DNA of 64,000 nucleotides from Bacteroidota bacterium (lineage in GTDB: Bacteria > Bacteroidota > Bacteroidia > Chitinophagales > Chitinophagaceae). The DNA lies in assembly GCA_018268035.1 (NCBI GenBank), contig JAFDXI010000102.1, positions 62,001 through 126,000 of the forward strand. Reading direction: 5' to 3'. This document shows positions 63,748-64,000 of this stretch, piece by piece. The translations under genes were made by a program, and so were the position numbers. The notes under the pieces are model-generated. The model worked only from the letters and a program-made list of their open reading frames with translations. It ran no database searches and was not told where the DNA came from. Position 1 is the stretch's first letter, and the number at the start of each line of letters is the position of its first letter.

Positions 63748-64000
63748 ATGATGAAGGAATACTATGTTCAGTTGTTTAGTCCTCACGGCCTCATCAGATA
63801 TACAGATCCGGAGATAGGTAGAGATAAAGACACCGGGGGCCAGGTAAAATATGTTTTGGAATTACTGGAAACATTATCACAACATCCTCAAATAAAAAAA
63901 GTAGATCTTTTTACAAGAAGAATTGAAGATAAAAGGGTTTCAAAAGAATATAACGATGAAATTGAAATTGTAAATGATAAGGCACGTATAGTGCGCATCA
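63748..64000 (+). CDS. sucrose-phosphate-synthase-like glycosyltransferase (5' part)
   Basis: The first 84 codons of a gene that continues beyond the window. The protein starts MMKEYYVQLFSPHGLIRYT and carries EIGRDKDTGGQVKYVLELLE, a close match to the HGLIRG...ELGRDxDTGGQ signature of sucrose-phosphate synthase and sucrose synthase GT4 enzymes. The start is ATG 63748 (a second ATG follows directly). The missing C-terminus prevents assignment between the two enzymes. Confidence 0.8.
   Translation, partial: MMKEYYVQLFSPHGLIRYTDPEIGRDKDTGGQVKYVLELLETLSQHPQIKKVDLFTRRIEDKRVSKEYNDEIEIVNDKARIVRI

Overview
The window is AT-rich DNA from a member of the Bacteroidota, most likely family Chitinophagaceae. 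The evidence is type IX secretion (T9SS) sorting domains of both kinds (CHU_C/type B and PNP-type A), a single-cytochrome sdhCAB operon, TonB-type and DUF6089/PorG-type outer-membrane barrels, LytS/LytTR two-component genes, tRNAs without an encoded CCA, and several matches to the Bacteroidota promoter -7 element TAnnTTTG. About 50 protein genes, two tRNAs and ten factor-independent terminators are supported. There is no CRISPR array, insertion sequence, rRNA or prophage.

Layout. 1-5,800: end of an unknown gene, tRNA-Met, a PKD-repeat T9SS protein, an aminotransferase, murI and a DinB protein. 5,900-8,800: a small carbohydrate operon (GHL10 hydrolase, Dabb protein, esterase). 8,898-12,487: succinate dehydrogenase sdhCAB. 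12,489-15,705: a CBS protein, then an ECF sigma / anti-sigma-like / outer-membrane-protein operon. 15,821-18,458: a GNAT-like protein, two very small genes and fmt. 18,526-27,045: DPP-IV peptidase, BI-1 membrane protein, a 2-oxoacid oxidoreductase alpha subunit without its beta partner, a radical SAM/SPASM protein and a DEAD-box helicase. 27,469-40,473: a cell-surface block with a WcaI-like glycosyltransferase, a WcaJ-like polyprenyl-phosphate sugar transferase, a PorG-like barrel, a miniature PID-CTERM-like protein and two giant paralogous T9SS cargo proteins. 40,935-50,317: tRNA-Leu, LuxE-like ligase, lipoprotein, methyltransferase plus UbiA-like pair, an FAD/Fe-S oxidase, DinB and a WYL regulator. 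50,504-55,107: ABC ATPase, MATE exporter and rho. 55,414-64,000: LytS/LytTR pair, TonB-type barrel, ARPP-1-like protein, lycopene cyclase, GH32-like protein and the start of a sucrose-phosphate-synthase-like gene.

The strongest candidate for something undescribed is the 5' leader of the MATE exporter gene (about 53,084-53,240, minus strand). It can fold into a closed junction with two irregular hairpins and ends in a strong intrinsic terminator 54 nt before the MATE start codon. An 8-nt segment in the second hairpin is exactly complementary to the 5' arm of the terminator, so an antiterminator fold is available. This is the architecture of a riboswitch or attenuator, and I could not match it to a class I know. 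Secondary points of interest are the PID-CTERM-like miniprotein, paired dyads upstream of small genes, an 80-bp repeat-like element with inverted ends, a duplicated anti-sigma N-terminus and a UbiA-like protein that has lost one of its two aspartate motifs.
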